In this document: positions 61,970 through 64,000 of the stretch, piece after piece | Position numbering within the stretch: the stretch's first letter is position 1 | How the letters are laid out: every line of letters begins with the position of its first letter | Assembly (NCBI RefSeq): GCF_030936135.1 | Contig: NC_082595.1 | Span: forward strand, 23,573,930 to 23,637,929 | Direction: 5' to 3' | Length of the DNA: 64,000 bases | Origin: Gavia stellata | Lineage: Eukaryota; Chordata; Aves; Gaviiformes; Gaviidae | Notes under the pieces: model-generated | What the model was told of the DNA's origin: nothing | The model's database searches: none | The model's input: the letters and a program-made list of their open reading frames with translations, nothing else | Position numbers and translations under genes: made by a program

Positions 61970-63060
61970 ACATGCTTCTCTTTTCTGAAAAGACCTCCAA
62001 TTTCTCTTTTTCAATATCATTTTAATATACTTTCCTGCCTTATGATTGTTATTGAACACCTCATAAGGGAAATGGAGGTGACAAAAGTACTAATAGAGTA
62101 GCATTTACTAGTTACCATAAACGTACACATCATAAATACCTACAACTGCTGGAAAATGGTAAGTGTGAAGCAGGTCACAAATACAGAAAAAATTAAATCA
62201 AAACTGTGGTCAGGGAGAGAAAAAACCTCTTCTTTAGAAGGTGAATGGTCCAACATATTCCTTAAATGTTGTGTGTCAAAAATACCATTTCAAGTTTTAC
62301 TGAGTTCTGTAATAAAAAGTATAAAAGGGAAAACATATATAAAGTATAAAATATACAAATGGAAAATATATCCAAAATTGCTCCCTATACGTATGGTTGA
62401 AAGAATATATGACTGGTGATTTTCCACCATGAGGAGTTTAATTTTTCTTTTGGGTTTGAATCTTTTGTTTAGTTTAGCTGCTGTCGATAGCTGCAATCAT
62501 TGCAGGCTACTGGATTTGACCTTCAATGCCACCATCTCAAAGCACTTCATGGTGCTTTTCCATTCTGAATACGCTTAAGTGCTTGAGGAAGGTACAAATT
62601 CTCCCTTTCTCTGGTGACATTATGTCTAGCTTTCTTCTCTGTTACGTCACCACATCATTGAACCTACAACACACAAAAAGCTGCAAAAAAAAATCAGTCC
62701 TCCCTCACACCCACGAGTCATTAGCTGGCAATTACTGAGTATATGAATATGCGCCGAGAAGAATGTGCAGATCAGATTGAAGGAATTTAAGAATGTCACC
62801 TACAAAAAATTCCCTCGGATAGCAAAACAATGTCAGCTTAAATAACCTTGCTGGTCAAAAGGTGTAAAAACTTAAAAGTAGCCTATTTAGCATCTTGAGA
62901 TAGGATTTCCTCTTGAACTGCCTTGGAATACTTCATTGTCACCTTAAACTGAGAAATATGGCGGTTTAAGTGGACAGGCTGGCTATTACTGATCTATCAG
63001 TAATTCAAGGCAACCTACCTTAATAGGTAGTAGTGCTCCTGTTTCAACATTATCCTCAAG
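61970..63060. other. non-coding stretch downstream of the sulfotransferase gene
   Basis: No exon recognised. Presumed 3'-flanking DNA of the minus-strand gene to the right. Confidence 0.5.
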
Positions 63061-63080
63061 CAAAGCCTTTTGAACTTCCT

Positions 63081-63086
63081 TTTATT
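63081..63086 (-). promoter_or_regulatory. polyadenylation signal AATAAA (minus strand)
   Basis: tttatt on the plus strand reads AATAAA on the minus strand, 150 bases past the sulfotransferase stop codon. It is the first such hexamer after the stop, so it would give a compact 3' UTR of about 170 nt. No transcript evidence is available here. Confidence 0.55.
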
Positions 63087-63235
63087 AATTGCTTGGCAAT
63101 GATCTTCACCTACTGCTGCAGCAGGTACAGCTGAGGCGAATATCCAAGAAACATTGCTGCTTTTTCCAGTGTCTATGTAAAGCTTACAGGGAACCTCAGG
63201 TTTGTTTGAGATAGCTTTAGTGACCTGAAGGAGGT

Positions 63236-63366
63236 TCAGGCCTTGCAGTACACATCATATTTTAACTTTGCTCCCAGCTTAGTTCCTTCTAAGCACACTT
63301 TGAATTTGGCATCCATTTCCTGGTTCTGAGCTCCAGTGAAAAGATTCTTCCAGTCTCCAACAACAC
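63236..63366 (-). CDS. cytosolic sulfotransferase, terminal coding exon (SULT6B1-like)
   Basis: Cytosolic sulfotransferases move a sulfonate group from PAPS to hydroxyl or amine acceptors. This exon supplies the last 42 complete codons. The peptide reads VVGDWKNLFTGAQNQEMD (PAPS-binding GDWKNxFT signature, Trp/Lys positions kept) and then AKFKVCLEGTKLGAKLKYD, ending VYCKA before a TGA at 63238-63236. On the minus strand the acceptor is a pyrimidine-rich tract ending ctgtattccag just before 63366. The exon begins with two bases (gt) that complete a split codon, probably the Gly of the RKG..GDWKN motif, consistent with the usual SULT last-intron position. The GTKLGAKLKYD-VYCKA type C-terminus is what I recall for vertebrate SULT6B1-like proteins; family certain, subfamily less so. 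Upstream exons were not found up to 64000. An intact acceptor argues against a processed pseudogene. Confidence 0.88.
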
Positions 63367-63369
63367 CTG

Positions 63370-64000
63370 GAATACAGAGAAAAGTAAAATATTACCCTTG
63401 ACAGTAAGGACCAAGGAGTATGATTTAAAACAAAAAACTACCTTTTCTCTCCTATTATCATATTTCAGGACAATCCTTGTTTTCTTTTTTTTTTTTTCTC
63501 CAAGAAAAGAATCTCTGACCCAAGAATATGCTCTTATCTTTGCCTTATATTTGGTATCCTCAATAGAATGTGAGCATAAAGCAAACACAGGAAGCTACTG
63601 GTCTGCCTTCATAGCTTTGACAAGTGCCTTGTACAGCTGCAGAAGACCAGAAAAGATGACAAGCAGTTGTGAAACCAACCCAGAAAGTTCAAAGACGTGG
63701 CTTTTAACTGCAAGAGCTTTGTGCACTGCAACCAGACGCTGCCCTAAGCTGCAGTCTACCCTTAATCTAGATTTTGGAGAGCCCTCAGTCTGAGGTTGTC
63801 CGAGTCTAAAGCTCTAGCTTGATCCATGGCTAAAAGACACAGCTCAGTCTGTGGAGTGTCTGGATTCTACATGTTGATGGAGGTTCTCAGGCAATCACAA
63901 GAGTTGTTTAGAAAACCCAAGAAGAAAAATCTGTGGAGGCACTCAGTAGACTGAGTGCCAGGCTATTCCCAGTACTCACAAAAGCCAAAATAAAACTCTT
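63370..64000 (-). other. presumed last intron of the sulfotransferase gene
   Basis: The preceding SULT exon, expected to end in an RKG-coding segment with a donor site, was not recognised in either strand here. The intron probably extends beyond the window. A T-rich tract (about 63486-63498) and chance frames such as 63398-63793 plus are present. Confidence 0.55.

Noticed and set aside
61613..62101. 162-codon plus-strand frame
   Set aside because: Antisense shadow of the CR1 C-terminal fragment.
63289..63588. 99-codon minus frame overlapping the sulfotransferase exon
   Set aside because: Wrong frame; the exon's true frame gives the GDWKNxFT motif and ends at 63236.
1..64000. CRISPR arrays, prokaryotic operons, prophage, ribosomal RNA genes
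   Set aside because: Sequence is vertebrate; no spacer-repeat array, ribosome-binding-site/operon layout or rRNA-like blocks were seen.

Overview
The window looks like a bird genome (or a close archosaur relative): mostly AT-rich, gene-poor, non-coding DNA carrying CR1 LINEs whose 3' ends have the avian-type signature (a gttggaa / ttccaac block and short ATTCTATG-type tails). There is no prokaryotic gene organisation. Most open frames of 60-140 codons are chance frames in non-coding DNA. This is a by-eye reading, and old repeats are called from remembered family features rather than from an alignment.

Only one host-gene exon is convincing. On the minus strand at 63236-63366 lies the terminal coding exon of a cytosolic sulfotransferase (SULT family, probably SULT6B1-like). 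It has a clean splice acceptor, a stop codon and a polyadenylation signal downstream. The rest of the gene must lie beyond the right edge.

Layout. 1-9 kb is unique sequence with a fossil Ty3/gypsy-type integrase at about 2375-2960. 9-18 kb is unique sequence with a MIR-like fragment, a CR1 tail, a palindromic MITE-like element and a C-rich tract. 18.7-19.4 kb holds a degraded minisatellite. 19.4-26.2 kb is unique sequence with two inverted repeats. 26.2-30.5 kb is an ancient CR1 (minus) split by a younger CR1 (27813-29646, minus) that keeps a 583-codon reverse-transcriptase frame. 31-48 kb is mostly unique with old CR1/L3-like and MIR-like fragments, plus a CR1 ORF1 esterase fragment at 44.9-45.4 kb. 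48.2-53.4 kb carries two plus-strand CR1 copies, one frameshifted and one lacking the RT core. 53.4-63 kb has a short CR1 tail at 57 kb, a GC-richer block near 59.2-59.8 kb, and another CR1 at 61.4-62.0 kb. Then comes the SULT exon.

The elements do not form a pathway. They record several waves of retrotransposition (old CR1/L3-like and Ty3/gypsy, then avian CR1) in what is probably the 3'-flanking intergenic DNA of a sulfotransferase gene. I found no convincing new multi-gene system. The most noteworthy items are the fossil integrase, the nested CR1, the orphan CR1 esterase fragment and the sulfotransferase exon.
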